Source: JABDIP01 sp965250245 (GTDB taxonomy: Bacteria; Pseudomonadota; Alphaproteobacteria; DSM-16000; Inquilinaceae). From it: 64,000 bases of DNA. Position numbers and translations under genes: made by a program. The stretch's first letter is position 1. Every line of letters starts with the position of its first letter. A model generated the notes under the pieces. That model did not search any database. It was not told the DNA's origin and worked only from the letters and a program-made list of their open reading frames with translations. This document shows positions 15,514 through 29,300 of the stretch, one piece after another. Where the stretch lies: NCBI GenBank assembly GCA_965250245.1, contig OZ252296.1, positions 4,340,001 to 4,404,000 on the forward strand, written 5' to 3'.

Positions 15514-18500
15514 CTAGTTGGTTTCCGGCAGCGGCCCGGGCGGTGCGTCCGGAATCGGCGCCCGTTCACCCTCGCCATAGCGCCGCGCGAGCGCATCGGC
15601 GGCGCGCCGGGCGATGAAGGCCTGCAGCTCGGCGGTCTGAAGCACCCGTTCGGGGTTGTCGGGCGGGCCAATCAGCCGCACACCGAAGGACGGCGCGTCC
15701 GGCAATCCGGTCATCTCGAATTCCGTCGTCAGATCGACCTGCCAGCGGGACAGGTCGAAATTGCCCTGGCCGTCCGCTGCGCCATCATGCCCCACGAGTC
15801 GCAGATCCTCCGTTGTGGCGATACCGCCATCGATGGCGAATGTCGCATTGAGCGCGCCGAAGGATGTGGCACCGGCGGTCAGGGTCTCGCGCTGCAGTTC
15901 CAGGAAGGCCAGCGGATCGGTCAGCCCGCCCAGGCCCGACGCCGCCTCGGCCAGATCGATGCCGCGCAGCTCTCCGTCGCGGGCGGCGAACAGCCCCGAC
16001 CCGCTCATATTGGCCACCAGCTCCGCCGGGCTCGACCCGGCGCTCTCGACCTCCAATCCGAAATCCAGCGCGCCGCCCAGCGCGTCGATCGCGGCCGACG
16101 TCGCCAGCGCCTCGGCAAGATCGGCGCCGACGAGATCGAGCGAGAGCGCCACACGCGGCAAAGACTCCTCCACATCGAGCCGCCCGGTCGCACCCAGCAA
16201 CCCGCCGAACAGGCGTCCGCTGAAGCCGGACAGATCCAGGGCGCCGTTCTCCAACCGCGCCTCCAGGCTCGGCTCGGCGACCCGGAAGCGGCCCAGCGCA
16301 ATACCAGTCGCGGTCAGCGCGAGCGACCCGTCGAAGGCGTTCAGCGCGGACAATTCGAAGGACTCGTTGGACCACCGTCGCGGCACCCGTGACGCGATAC
16401 GGCCGGAGCGCACGATCCACGGATCGACGGCGAGGTCGCTGGCGCGCAGAACGGCTTCGACGAACGGCCGCTCCCGCGTCCGATCGATGACGAACTGACC
16501 GGCCAGCGTGGTGGCGCCGATCGTGCCCTGCACCTTGTCGATGACCAGCGCCTCGGGCGTGCCGGCGATCACCGCGAACAGATCGACCGCGCCCAGCGGG
16601 CCGCCCGGACGATAGCCCGGCGTCCAGCCCGGCAGCATCGCTTCCAGCTCCGGGTGGCGAACGCGCAGGGACAGGTCGTAGACCGGCGAGGCCCAGGGCT
16701 CGGCAACCCGGCCGCCAAGCTCCGCGACCGCGCCGTCGGCCTCCGCCAGCACCGCCAGTTCCAGGGCTTCCGCACCGCCGGAGATGCGGCCGCTGACGGT
16801 CAACGCCGCCAGCCGGTCGAGCGGCGTGCCGCCGCCGACGCCAAGGGCGCGGGCCAGGCGCGGCGGATCGGCGGATTGCGCGGTGATGACGAGGTCCGCG
16901 CCGGTCAGCGGATCGAGCGCCGCCAGCGTGCCCTCAAGCGAGACCGCAACGCCCGCGGCATCGCCGACCGCCACCTGCCGAAGCGCAATGGCACCGGCAT
17001 TGACCGTGGCGTCGAGCCGCACGTCGCGCAGGGTCGTGCCATCGACGGTCAGACCCGCCATCGTGATATCGAGATTGGCGTCCAGCCCCTCCAGCGCCGC
17101 GGCAATCCAGCCGAGCGCCGCCTCGTCCAGCAGCTCCGGCGCATCGGGCGGGCGATAGGCGTCGAGGTTGATCCGGGTCGCGTCAAGGCGCAGCCCGATG
17201 CCCGGCCGCCCCTGATTGACATAGGCCAGGCCGCCGATCGCCCGCGTTCCGTCCACGACGAAGTCGAACCCTCCGACCTGGAAATCGTTGGGACGCCCGG
17301 TCACGCTCGCCGACCCGGAGAACCGCCGCAGCCGGGCGCTGGGCACGTCGCCGACGGCGTATCCGAGCCAGGCGAGCACGCCGCGCAGATCGTTGGCGGC
17401 GGCCTGGGCGTCGAAATCGAAATGCGGCATGCCGCCCCGAGCCTCCACGGTCCCGGCCAGGGCCAGGTCCGACCCGCCCGGCAGCTGCGCCGTCAGCCGG
17501 CTGACCGACAGGGTGCCGGAGTCGAGGAAGCCCTCCAAACGGGCCTGCCGGACCAGCGCGCCCCGCAGCGTGATGGAATCCACCGCCAGGTCCACGGTGG
17601 CCGCCACGTCCCCGGGAAGCGCGAACCCGTTCGCCGCCTTGCCCAGATCGGCCAGGAAATCCGCCCCATTGCCGCCGGCCTCCGACAGCCAGGCGTCGAG
17701 GTCGAGCCTGTTGAGCATGAGCGCGATGTCGAAGCGCGGCGGTCCGGACAGCGCCATGCGTACGGCGCCGGTGGCCGAGCCGTCGCCAAGGCCGGCGGTC
17801 AGCGATGTCAGGTCCACCGCGCCATCGACCGCGCGCGTGGTCGCCTCGAATGACAAGGGCTGGTCGAGCCCGGAGGGCAGGCGGCGGTCCGGCCAGACCC
17901 GCCGCAGCACCGCCAGCAGCGAGCCGGTTTCGCCGGACACCTCGCCCTGGAAGCCGCTCCGGAGCCCGGCGATGCCGGCCAACCGGACCGACCCGTCGAC
18001 GCCGTCGAGCCCGAGCGTCAAGGACAGCGGCAAGGCGCCCGCCGCGGTCAGCCGGCTGGTCGACAGGTCAACGATCAGCGGCAGGCCGCGCACCTGGGCG
18101 CCGCCCACCAATTGCAGGGGCCCGCGCAGGCTGGCCGCCGACAGGCTGATGTCGATGTCCTCGATCCGCTCCTCGCGGCCGGCCGCCTCGTCGCGCCAGA
18201 CCAGAACGCCATCCTCAATGTTGACGCGGTCGAGCCGCACCGAGCTGGGCACGAGGCCGCCCTGGCCCAACGACCAGTTGAGGCTGCCGTCCGGGCGGCT
18301 CTCGACCGTCAGATGCGGCCTCAGCAGGGCCACCTGCTGGACCTGCACATCGCCGCCGAGCAGCGGCATCAGGGCGACCTGGACCTCCAGCGCATCGACC
18401 CGCGCCATGTCCGGGGTCACCCTGTTCGACTGGTCGGCGATGCGCACGCCGCTGGCCTTGAAGGTCGGCCGCGGCAGCAGCGCCAGGTCCATATCGCCGT

Positions 18501-18648
18501 CGATCGACACGCTGAGGCCGGTCGCGGCACCGATGCGGGCGGTGACCTGGTCCTTGTACCGGTCCCAATTGACCAGCCCGGGGCCGACCAGCACCGCGGC
18601 AAGCGCGAGGACCATCAGGACAAGCAGCAGAATTATGGGTTTCTTCAC
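15514..18648 (-). CDS. AsmA family protein
   Basis: A 1044-residue protein with one N-terminal membrane anchor (MKKPIILLLVLMVLALAAVL) followed by a large periplasmic, beta-rich AsmA-like region. The start of the domain is typical: VNWDRYKDQVTARIGAATGL, IDGDMDLALLPRPTFKASG. The AsmA C-terminal block (about 830-960) includes LARNM-like text in SPAELVANMSGSGLFAARDG and LRGIDLAEAA. AsmA proteins belong to the bridge-like lipid-transfer group that moves phospholipid between inner and outer membranes. GTG start at 18648. The gene is transcribed alone, leftward, divergent from the small DUF4169 gene. Confidence 0.92.
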   Translation of the reverse strand: MKKPIILLLVLMVLALAAVLVGPGLVNWDRYKDQVTARIGAATGLSVSIDGDMDLALLPRPTFKASGVRIADQSNRVTPDMARVDALEVQVALMPLLGGDVQVQQVALLRPHLTVESRPDGSLNWSLGQGGLVPSSVRLDRVNIEDGVLVWRDEAAGREERIEDIDISLSAASLRGPLQLVGGAQVRGLPLIVDLSTSRLTAAGALPLSLTLGLDGVDGSVRLAGIAGLRSGFQGEVSGETGSLLAVLRRVWPDRRLPSGLDQPLSFEATTRAVDGAVDLTSLTAGLGDGSATGAVRMALSGPPRFDIALMLNRLDLDAWLSEAGGNGADFLADLGKAANGFALPGDVAATVDLAVDSITLRGALVRQARLEGFLDSGTLSVSRLTAQLPGGSDLALAGTVEARGGMPHFDFDAQAAANDLRGVLAWLGYAVGDVPSARLRRFSGSASVTGRPNDFQVGGFDFVVDGTRAIGGLAYVNQGRPGIGLRLDATRINLDAYRPPDAPELLDEAALGWIAAALEGLDANLDITMAGLTVDGTTLRDVRLDATVNAGAIALRQVAVGDAAGVAVSLEGTLAALDPLTGADLVITAQSADPPRLARALGVGGGTPLDRLAALTVSGRISGGAEALELAVLAEADGAVAELGGRVAEPWASPVYDLSLRVRHPELEAMLPGWTPGYRPGGPLGAVDLFAVIAGTPEALVIDKVQGTIGATTLAGQFVIDRTRERPFVEAVLRASDLAVDPWIVRSGRIASRVPRRWSNESFELSALNAFDGSLALTATGIALGRFRVAEPSLEARLENGALDLSGFSGRLFGGLLGATGRLDVEESLPRVALSLDLVGADLAEALATSAAIDALGGALDFGLEVESAGSSPAELVANMSGSGLFAARDGELRGIDLAEAASGLGGLTDPLAFLELQRETLTAGATSFGALNATFAIDGGIATTEDLRLVGHDGAADGQGNFDLSRWQVDLTTEFEMTGLPDAPSFGVRLIGPPDNPERVLQTAELQAFIARRAADALARRYGEGERAPIPDAPPGPLPETN

Positions 18649-18815
18649 GGTGCTCCAGCATTCTGCCGGTGCCGGGGGCGCCGACGGTACTTGCCCGTTT
18701 CGAGCGCCCGGCCTGTTGCTCTAAGCTAGTGACCGCCGCCGTCGGGTGCAAACCCGCCGGCAGCCACTACCCAGGGACGGAGACCAGGTCGCACTGGCCG
18801 GAAGGAGCGGCACCG

Positions 18816-18998
18816 ATGGGCGAGGTAATCAACCTGAACCGGGAACGCAAGCGGCGACAGCGGGCGGACAAGCAAAAACTCGCCGCCGTGAATAAGAAGA
18901 AACATGGGCGCAAAAAGGGCGAACGTGCCCGCGACGCGGTCGAGAAAGACCGCCAGGACACCCTGCTCGACCAGCACGCGCTGGACGATTCCGAATAG
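18816..18998 (+). CDS. DUF4169 family small basic protein
   Basis: A 60-residue, highly charged protein: MGEVINLNRERKRRQRADKQ and so on, ending in LLDQHALDD. This matches the DUF4169 family of small alphaproteobacterial proteins of unknown role. The start at 18816 has gaaggagcgg ten bases before it. The basic middle region could bind nucleic acid (inference only). It is divergent from asmA and followed by 79 bases of non-coding sequence before the convergent flavoprotein gene. Confidence 0.8.
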   Translation: MGEVINLNRERKRRQRADKQKLAAVNKKKHGRKKGERARDAVEKDRQDTLLDQHALDDSE

Positions 18999-19077
18999 GA
19001 CCGTCCTGGCCAATCCCGGAACGCCGCCGGTCCGGCCAATCCCGTTTCCTTGATGCTGCCGTCTAGGCAGGCGGACC

Positions 19078-20478
19078 TCAGATCCGGACCACCTTGCCGG
19101 GGTTCATCAGGTTGTGCGGGTCCAGCGCCTTTTTGATCTGGCGCATCAGCGACACCGCCTCGCCGTGCTCCGCCTCCAGGAACCGCATCTTGCCATAGCC
19201 GACGCCGTGCTCGCCGGTGCAGGTACCGCCCATGGCCAGGGCCCGCAGCACCATGCGCTCGTGCAGGGCGTCGGCTGCCTCGACCTCCTCCGGGTCGTCG
19301 GCGTCGATGACATAGACGAGGTGGAAATTGCCGTCGCCGACATGGCCGACCAGCGGCGCCAGCACGCCGGCTTCTTCGATATCGGCACGGGTCTCCTCGA
19401 TGCAGTCGGCGAGCCGTGAGATCGGCACGCAGACATCGGTCGTCATGCCCTGGGCGCCCGGGCGTAGCGCCAGCGCGGCGTAATAGGCGTCATGCCGGGC
19501 CTGCCACAGCCTGGAGCGGTCCTCGGGCTTGGTCGCCCAGCGGAAATCGGTGCCGCCGAATTCGCCGGCGATCGTGCCGACCTGCTCGGCCTGCTCCGCC
19601 ACGCCGCGATCGGTGCCGTGGAACTCGAAGAACAGGGTCGGCGCAACGGCGTAGTCGAGCCTGGAGAAAGTGTTGCAGGCGTTCATCTGGATCGCGTCGA
19701 GCAGTTCGATACGCGCCACCGGGATGCCGGACTGGATGGTCATGATCACGGTGTTGACCGCGTCGGCCACTGTCGGGAACGGGCAGACCGCGGCGGAAAT
19801 CGCCTCCGGGATGCCGTGCAGCCGGAGCGTCACCTCGGTGATCACGCCCAGCGTCCCTTCCGAGCCCACCATCAGCCGTGTCAGATCGTATCCGGCGGCG
19901 GATTTGCGCGCCCGCGTCCCGGTCCGCACGACCCGGCCATCTGCCATGACCGCCGTCACGCCGAGCACCGCCTCGCGCATGGTGCCGTAGCGTACCGCGT
20001 TGGTGCCCGAGGCGCGCGTCGCCGCCATACCGCCGATGGAGGCGTCGGCGCCCGGATCGATGGGAAAGAACAGTCCGGTGTCGCGCAGATACTCGTTGAG
20101 CTGCTTGCGCGTGACACCGGCCTGGACGGTGCAGTCGAGATCCTCCGTGGAGACCCGCACCACCTGGTTCATGCCCGTGAGATCGATGCTGATTCCGCCT
20201 TCCAGCGCCGCCACGCCGCCCTCCAGCGAGGTGCCGGTGCCGAATGGGATGACCGGGACCTTGTGTTCGGCGCAGAGCCTGACGATCTGCGCCACCTCCT
20301 CGGTGCTCCCGGCAAAGGCGACCGCATCCGGCGCCATGGCAGGGTGATAGGACTCGTCCTTGCCGTGGCGTTCCAGGATGGCCGCCGTCGTGCTGAGCCG
20401 ATCGCCGAGAAGTGCGCGAAGCGCCTCGATCAGTGCCCCGGCGGCCGGTGCGCCCTTGCGCTTGGCCTTTCCTGCCAT
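19078..20478 (-). CDS. FAD-binding oxidoreductase, D-lactate dehydrogenase/GlcD type
   Basis: A 466-residue FAD-linked 2-hydroxyacid dehydrogenase. The PCMH-type FAD domain has IPFGTGTSLEGG (about 75-86), DPGADASIGGMAATRASGTNAVRYG and MVGSEGTLGVITEVTLRL. The C-terminal FAD-oxidase domain has LVGHVGDGNFHL and CTGEHGVGYGKMRFL, ending NPGKVVRI. Start chosen at 20478 (MAGKAKRKG), preceded on the minus strand by gggaggggtcg; the frame extends far upstream but overlaps the divergent DUF1194 gene. Likely oxidises D-lactate, glycolate or a similar 2-hydroxyacid and passes electrons to the respiratory chain. Exact substrate uncertain. Confidence 0.92.
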   Translation of the reverse strand: MAGKAKRKGAPAAGALIEALRALLGDRLSTTAAILERHGKDESYHPAMAPDAVAFAGSTEEVAQIVRLCAEHKVPVIPFGTGTSLEGGVAALEGGISIDLTGMNQVVRVSTEDLDCTVQAGVTRKQLNEYLRDTGLFFPIDPGADASIGGMAATRASGTNAVRYGTMREAVLGVTAVMADGRVVRTGTRARKSAAGYDLTRLMVGSEGTLGVITEVTLRLHGIPEAISAAVCPFPTVADAVNTVIMTIQSGIPVARIELLDAIQMNACNTFSRLDYAVAPTLFFEFHGTDRGVAEQAEQVGTIAGEFGGTDFRWATKPEDRSRLWQARHDAYYAALALRPGAQGMTTDVCVPISRLADCIEETRADIEEAGVLAPLVGHVGDGNFHLVYVIDADDPEEVEAADALHERMVLRALAMGGTCTGEHGVGYGKMRFLEAEHGEAVSLMRQIKKALDPHNLMNPGKVVRI

Positions 20479-20607
20479 CGACCCCTCCCGTCCGTGCGGC
20501 GGCGACTGTATCGCCGACCGGCATGATCGACAAGCGGAGCCCGGTGGTCTTGCGATCGCCGCAAAGCGCGCGTGTAGTGGATCTTCGAAGTCGGGGACGA
20601 TCGATTC

Positions 20608-21429
20608 ATGCGGGTGTCCGGATGCCTTGCCGGCCTTGTGGCCGGTCTTGTTCTGACTGTGTCGCCTTTGAGAGCCCAGGATCTGCCTGTCGACCTGGAA
20701 CTGGTGCTGGCCGTCGACACGTCGCGCAGCATTGACCTCTACGAAGCACGGTTGCAGCGCCAGGGATATCTGGCGGCATTGCAGGACGCCGAGGTGATCG
20801 CCGCGATCCGGTCCGGCGTCTTCGGCCGCATCGCCGTGACCTACATGGAGTGGTCCGGTCTCGGCCAAGAGAGCGTGGCCGTCGACTGGGCGGTGATCTC
20901 TGACGCCGCGACCGCCCGCGCCTTTACCGACATCCTTGCGGAATGGCCTCTGGGCAGCGGCCGGCGCACCTCGATCAGCCATGCCATTACGACGGCGATG
21001 GAGCTGTTCGCGAACAACGGATTCGAGGGGACGCGGCGGGTCATCGACATTTCCGGCGACGGGCCGAACAACCAGGGCCTGCTGGTCACCGCCGCCCGCG
21101 ATCTGGCGGTCGCCGATGGCATCACGATCAACGGTCTGCCGATCATCAACGACCGCCCCTCGCCGTTCGGCTGGTGGGACCTGCCCGACCTGGACCGCTA
21201 CTTCGTGAATTGCGTGATCGGCGGCCCGGCGGCCTTCATCATCGTTGCGGAAGGCTTCGAGGCCTTCGCCGAAGCCATCCGCAGCAAGCTGATCCTGGAG
21301 ATTGCCGGCGCGCCGGTTGGCCGGCCGCCCACGCACGAACCCGGTCAGGCGCGCCTGCGGCTCGCCGCCGCCGGGCCGCCCTGCGACATCGGCGAGCGGC
21401 GCTGGCGCAACCGGAATTTCGGTCCCTGA
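20608..21429 (+). CDS. DUF1194 secreted VWA-like protein
   Basis: A 273-residue exported protein. The signal peptide is MRVSGCLAGLVAGLVLTVSP followed by LRAQD. Next comes a von Willebrand A-like domain of the DUF1194 family: LELVLAVDTSRSID carries the DxSxS metal site (MIDAS), with ISHAITTAMELF and VIDISGDGPNNQG further on. The C-terminal FVNCVIGGPAAFIIVAEGFE is also typical. Role unknown; the fold usually mediates metal-dependent protein binding. It is divergent from the flavoprotein gene and convergent with the TVP38-type gene. Confidence 0.85.
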   Translation: MRVSGCLAGLVAGLVLTVSPLRAQDLPVDLELVLAVDTSRSIDLYEARLQRQGYLAALQDAEVIAAIRSGVFGRIAVTYMEWSGLGQESVAVDWAVISDAATARAFTDILAEWPLGSGRRTSISHAITTAMELFANNGFEGTRRVIDISGDGPNNQGLLVTAARDLAVADGITINGLPIINDRPSPFGWWDLPDLDRYFVNCVIGGPAAFIIVAEGFEAFAEAIRSKLILEIAGAPVGRPPTHEPGQARLRLAAAGPPCDIGERRWRNRNFGP

Positions 21430-21448
21430 ACCGTGCGGCTGCCGGACG

Positions 21449-22150
21449 CTATTCGTGCGGACGGTAGCGTTCCAACGCGGCCCGGGCGCGGCGCGTCATA
21501 TAGCCGAAGGCGATGATCGCGGCCACCAGCCCGCCGCCATACAGCGTCCAGACCAGCGGCGATCGCGCAGCACTGTCCAGGCCCAGCGTCGTCAGGTCGT
21601 GGGCCAGGGTGCCGGCATAGACCAGCACCATGGTGATCGGCAGAAAGCCGATCGCCGTGCCCAGCACGAAATGCCAGAGGCGGAACTGGGTCAGGCCGAA
21701 GAAGTAGTTGGACAGCTTGTACGGGAAGAAGGGGATCAGCCGGCTCAACAGCACGATCTTCCAGCCCTCCGGCGTGAACTCCTCGCTCAGCAGGCCGAGC
21801 TTGGGGTGCTGCAGCACGTATTGCCGCATGTGCTCGCCGAAGAACCAGCGCGCGATCAGGAAGGCCAGCGTGGCGCCCAGCGTGGTGCCGGCCATCATAT
21901 AGGCGGTGCCGGCGACGAAGCCGAACAGGTAGCCGGCACCCAGGGTCAGCACGAGCCCGGGCAGCACCAGCACGACCACCAGGGTCTCGAGCAGGATCAG
22001 GATCGCAGGGCCGACCGGACCGAGGCGCTCGATCCAGGCGAGCAGGGCAAGCAGAAGCGCCTGCGCGTCGTCGCGGATCCACCACGCCAGGGCAGCAAAG
22101 GCCGCCAGGATTACGGCGCCGGTCAGAAGGACCGGCACGCTTCGCGCCAC
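21449..22150 (-). CDS. TVP38/TMEM64 (SNARE-associated/DedA-like) membrane protein
   Basis: A 233-residue inner-membrane protein with about five to six hydrophobic segments. The central family signature is LTLGAGYLFGFVAGTAYMMA, then GATLAFLIARWFFG, followed by PFFPYKLSNYFFGLT with the conserved Pro/Asn pattern. Start assigned to GTG at 22150 (MARSVPVLL), preceded on the minus strand by a GGAGAG site; a TTG at 22219 would add 23 polar residues. Bacterial relatives of this superfamily include lipid-carrier flippases, but function here is not known. It overlaps nothing and is convergent with the DUF1194 gene. Confidence 0.85.
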   Translation of the reverse strand: MARSVPVLLTGAVILAAFAALAWWIRDDAQALLLALLAWIERLGPVGPAILILLETLVVVLVLPGLVLTLGAGYLFGFVAGTAYMMAGTTLGATLAFLIARWFFGEHMRQYVLQHPKLGLLSEEFTPEGWKIVLLSRLIPFFPYKLSNYFFGLTQFRLWHFVLGTAIGFLPITMVLVYAGTLAHDLTTLGLDSAARSPLVWTLYGGGLVAAIIAFGYMTRRARAALERYRPHE

Positions 22151-22230
22151 TCGATGCTCTCCGTGGGGCTCGGACCAATGATTGACCACGGGCGCGACCC
22201 TACGCCCGATCGGCCGCAACCGCCAGTGCG

Positions 22231-22573
22231 TCAGGCCGACGGAATTTCCGCGATGTTGTGGAAGACCGGCAGGCCCCGCGCCCGCAGGCGGGCCACCTCC
22301 TGATCGGCGCCGGCGGACGGCCCGCCGATCCTGAGTATGGCGTCACAGCGCTCCGCCAGGGCCAGGGAGATCGGCATCATCATCTCGTCGAACCCGCCGT
22401 CGCCGGCCTCGGCGATCACCGACAGCGCCATGTTCACCCCGATGATCGGGACGTGGCCGCGGCGGAAGACGTCCACCGCGGCGCGGTTCATGGCGCGCAG
22501 GTTCTCCGCCCGGTCCTGTTCCGTCGCGGCCCCGCTGGAATAGGGGCCGGCGATCATGATCCACATCGCGGCG

Positions 22574-22581
<8 letters not shown>
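22231..22581 (-). CDS. DUF4406/nucleoside deoxyribosyltransferase-like protein
   Basis: A 116-residue protein beginning MADAAMWIMIAGPYSSGA, a glycine-rich start like that of nucleoside 2-deoxyribosyltransferase-type folds (DUF4406). Other landmarks are RRGHVPIIGVNMAL, DGGFDEMMMPISLALAERCD and RIGGPSAGADQEVA. The last of these is the block after which such proteins list a conserved Asp/Glu. ATG at 22581 overlaps the last eight bases of the oxoprolinase gene, so the two are translationally coupled. Possible nucleotide or purine-related chemistry would fit a ring-opening hydrolase neighbour, but this is inference. Confidence 0.7.
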
Positions 22582-26179
<3,598 letters not shown>

Positions 26180-26223
26180 GTCGAACCCCCTAGTTCAACG
26201 CCATACGATCTCAGATTGGAGAA

Positions 26224-26237
26224 GAGATTGGAATCTC
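26224..26237. other. Perfect palindrome at the island edge
   Basis: GAGATT-GG-AATCTC is a perfect inverted repeat (16 bp with flanking A/T). It sits about 45 bases upstream of the oxoprolinase start and at the end of the small ORF 26237-26359. It could be an operator or a short hairpin. Confidence 0.4.
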
Positions 26238-26359
26238 TACGAATCAGCTAGCCAAGCATTGATTTCAGCTTGAATTGCGCCCTCGATCGCAAAACAATAA
26301 GTTGCATCGCAGATGATCGAGCGATCTTTGTAACTAGGGACGAATTGCCACGCATTCAT
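26237..26359 (-). CDS. Possible 40-residue protein, divergent from the NACHT gene
   Basis: An ATG-started frame of 41 codons encodes MNAWQFVPSYKDRSIICDAT followed by a 20-residue second half rich in Ala, Ile and Glu (AIEGAIQAEINAWL). The composition is balanced and helix-friendly, unlike the Arg/Ser-rich shadow frames of GC-rich DNA, and it has the same AT-rich base use as the NACHT gene. No clear Shine-Dalgarno is seen. It fills most of the 204-bp gap and would be transcribed divergently from the NACHT gene, towards the oxoprolinase. It could be a small partner, an antitoxin-like protein, or chance. I recognise no family. Confidence 0.35.
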   Translation of the reverse strand: MNAWQFVPSYKDRSIICDATYCFAIEGAIQAEINAWLADS

Positions 26360-26383
26360 ATCAAGAAATGAAAGTCAAACTTC

Positions 26384-29300
26384 ATGTCACTCTTAGAGAT
26401 TCTGACAATTCACCTTGGCGCTGCAATTGCAAAATCAGTACTAAGGTTCTGGCTACAAGATACAGAAATAGCAAAGGACTTTGCCTTATCTACAGCGAGC
26501 ATTCTGGAAAAGAAGATACCTGACTTTCTTGCTCGACGGCGTACCGAACAGCAGTTCTCTCGCATGTCCGACGACATAGCGACAAATCTGGCCGTGTTTT
26601 TCGAGAAGGAATGTACGGGAATTCCAGAGAACGAGCTGTCAGCAGCAGCAATTGCAGTATCAGATGCCATCACAAAAGCAAATATTGGGCCATCGATTCT
26701 ATTTTGCAGCGATCTCGATCCGCTTCAGCTCGAGAAGTTTATTCGAAGCAGCGTACCAAATATGGCGAGAGATCTTAGTGAGGGAGGACTAGCAGCATAC
26801 GATATTTGTTTGCGCGAATCATGCAACTATATAGTTGAGATCTATATTACGCTTCCAGATTTCTCGCTGCGGCAAACTCAGGAATTTCTTCGTAGGGATT
26901 CCGAGATAATTCTTCTAGTCAGAAAGGTCTTGGAGCAACTGCCCAAACTTCAAGAACAGCTAGACGGACTTCCAATGCCTGACAAAGATTTCGAAAGGCA
27001 ATACCGTCGAGAAGTAGCGAGAAATCTAAACTGGCTCGAGCTATTCGGAGTCGACCTTCCGCCATCAAGCAAGCGATACGCACTAAGCGTGGGGTATATT
27101 ACTCTGACCGCCTCTTGCAAGGCTGTCAAAGCGTTTGACGACCCTGCCAAAGCTGACAGTGAAGATCGATACGAGCCGAAGCAGAAAACGGATTCTGGGC
27201 TCCGTACTGCAACAAATGAATCCCGTAATACCAAACAGTCAAAGCCCGAGAAGAAGGGAAAGAAGTCAGACGAACTGCCGGATGATGATGAAATTTACGT
27301 AAGGGTCGATGAGGCATTAAAGCAAAACAAGCGAATTGTAATACGCGGAGAGGCTGGCTCAGGAAAGACCACATTGCTTCAGTGGTTGGCCGTTCAAAGC
27401 GCACAACAGAGCTTCGTCGAAACCCTGGAGAACTGGAATGGAGCAGTACCCTTCTTCATCCAACTTCGCCGCTATGTAGACACGAAACTCCCAGCTCCTG
27501 AGGAGTTTACTTCGTACGTTGGACGAAACAGCGCAGGAGAAATGCCAAAGGGCTGGATTCATCGTCAACTCCGGTCGGGCAATGCATTAGTCCTCGTGGA
27601 TGGTGTGGACGAGTTACCTGATGACAGGCGTGACGACGCAAAAAGGTGGCTTGTTCAACTCGTGGAGGAATTCGGATCCTCGCGCTTCATTGTAACCTCA
27701 CGTCCACCTGCAGTCGGACAGAATTGGTTGGGTGATGTCGGATTCGAAGATAGCGAACTTCAACCAATGGCACTTAGCGACATTGATGCGTTTATCGATC
27801 ATTGGCACAAGGCCGCTGCGCCTTCTATCGCGGACTCCAATGATTCCCTTGAAGTGAACAACCTCAAGATGAGCCTCAAACAGGTCATCCGGGATAACCG
27901 ACCCATTAGAATTCTTGCAACGACACCGCTTCTGTGCGCAATGCTCTGCGCATTGAACAAGAATAGAATGACTAAGCTTCCCAAGGATCGGATGGAGCTA
28001 TACCGTATTGCACTTGAGATGCTTATTGACCGTAGGGATTTAGAGCGTGATGTTCCAAGCGTCGAGGAACAAACCTTAACATCGAGGGAGAAACAGATAC
28101 TACTGCAAGATTTTGCTTATTGGTTGCTGAAAAATGGTCACTCGGATATTGATATTTCGTCAGCTGCGCAGCGTTTCTCTAAGAGATTGAGTTCAATGCC
28201 CAATGTGTCGTCAAATGACGACGGCGTCTTTCAGTATCTTTTACTAAGGAGCGGCATACTCCGGCAACCCATCGAAGGCCGAGTTGACTTTATTCATCGG
28301 ACATTCGAAGAATATCTTGGGGCAAAGGAAGCTATCGATGAGGGCGATATCGGGTTTCTTGTAAGAAATTCCCATCTTGATAGTTGGAAAGAAGTAATTA
28401 TCCTAGCGGTGGGTCATGCCTCTAAGAGACAGCGCAATCAGCTTGTTTCGGGCCTGATAGAAAAGGGAAGCAGGGATCTCTGGCATAGGCACAAGATACA
28501 TCTTCTTGCCGTTGCATGTCTGGAGACATCCCCAGAACTTGACCCGGAGATAACTTCAAGATTGGGCGAGATCCTTCACTCCTTAATCCCTCCAACAACG
28601 AAATCTGAAGCACGTGCGCTGGCTTCGGCAGGTGATCTAGCTGTTCCTCTGCTCTCGGGTCAAAGCGAGAAGTATGCCATTGTTGTTGCGGCGTGCGTCC
28701 GTGCTTTGTCGCTCATCGGCACAGAGAAGGCGATGAACGTACTCAAAGAGTATGGCTCAGACACTCGAGTGACGGTTACTCGCGAGCTGAAGCGCGCGTG
28801 GTCTTCATTCGATGCCGAGAGGTTTGCAAAGGAGGTGCTGGCGGACTGTCCATTTGAGTATGGGAAATTATCTATTGAAAGCGTATCTCTGCTACCTGGT
28901 GTTCGTCATTTAAAGAAGACTAATGAGGTGCATTGCCGACTTCCTGAGAACCTAGAGAACCTGGCTATTATTAGAGGCCTTTCACAACTGACTCACCTTC
29001 GAATTAGCGGTTGCAGAAAGGTTGATGACCTCTCCGATTTGAGGACGCTCGAGAACTTGCGTTCGCTAAACATGCGAGGATGCACCGGAGTTAGGGAGAT
29101 CGGCACACTTTCTGAGATTGACGGACTTGTTAGCCTAAATATGAGTTTCTGTTCATCCATAAGCCAGATAGCAGGGCTCTCGAAGTTGGAAAGACTTCAA
29201 TCACTATATATCGGGCGCTGTTCCAATATAGAAGATTTTTCTGAAATAGGGCGCTTATCCGAACTAGAGTTCCTGAATATGGAGTACAATAGAAAGCTTT

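Noticed and set aside
26368..26530. Short frame starting MKVKLHVTL just before the NACHT start
   Set aside because: It is out of frame with and mostly inside the NACHT coding region and ends quickly.
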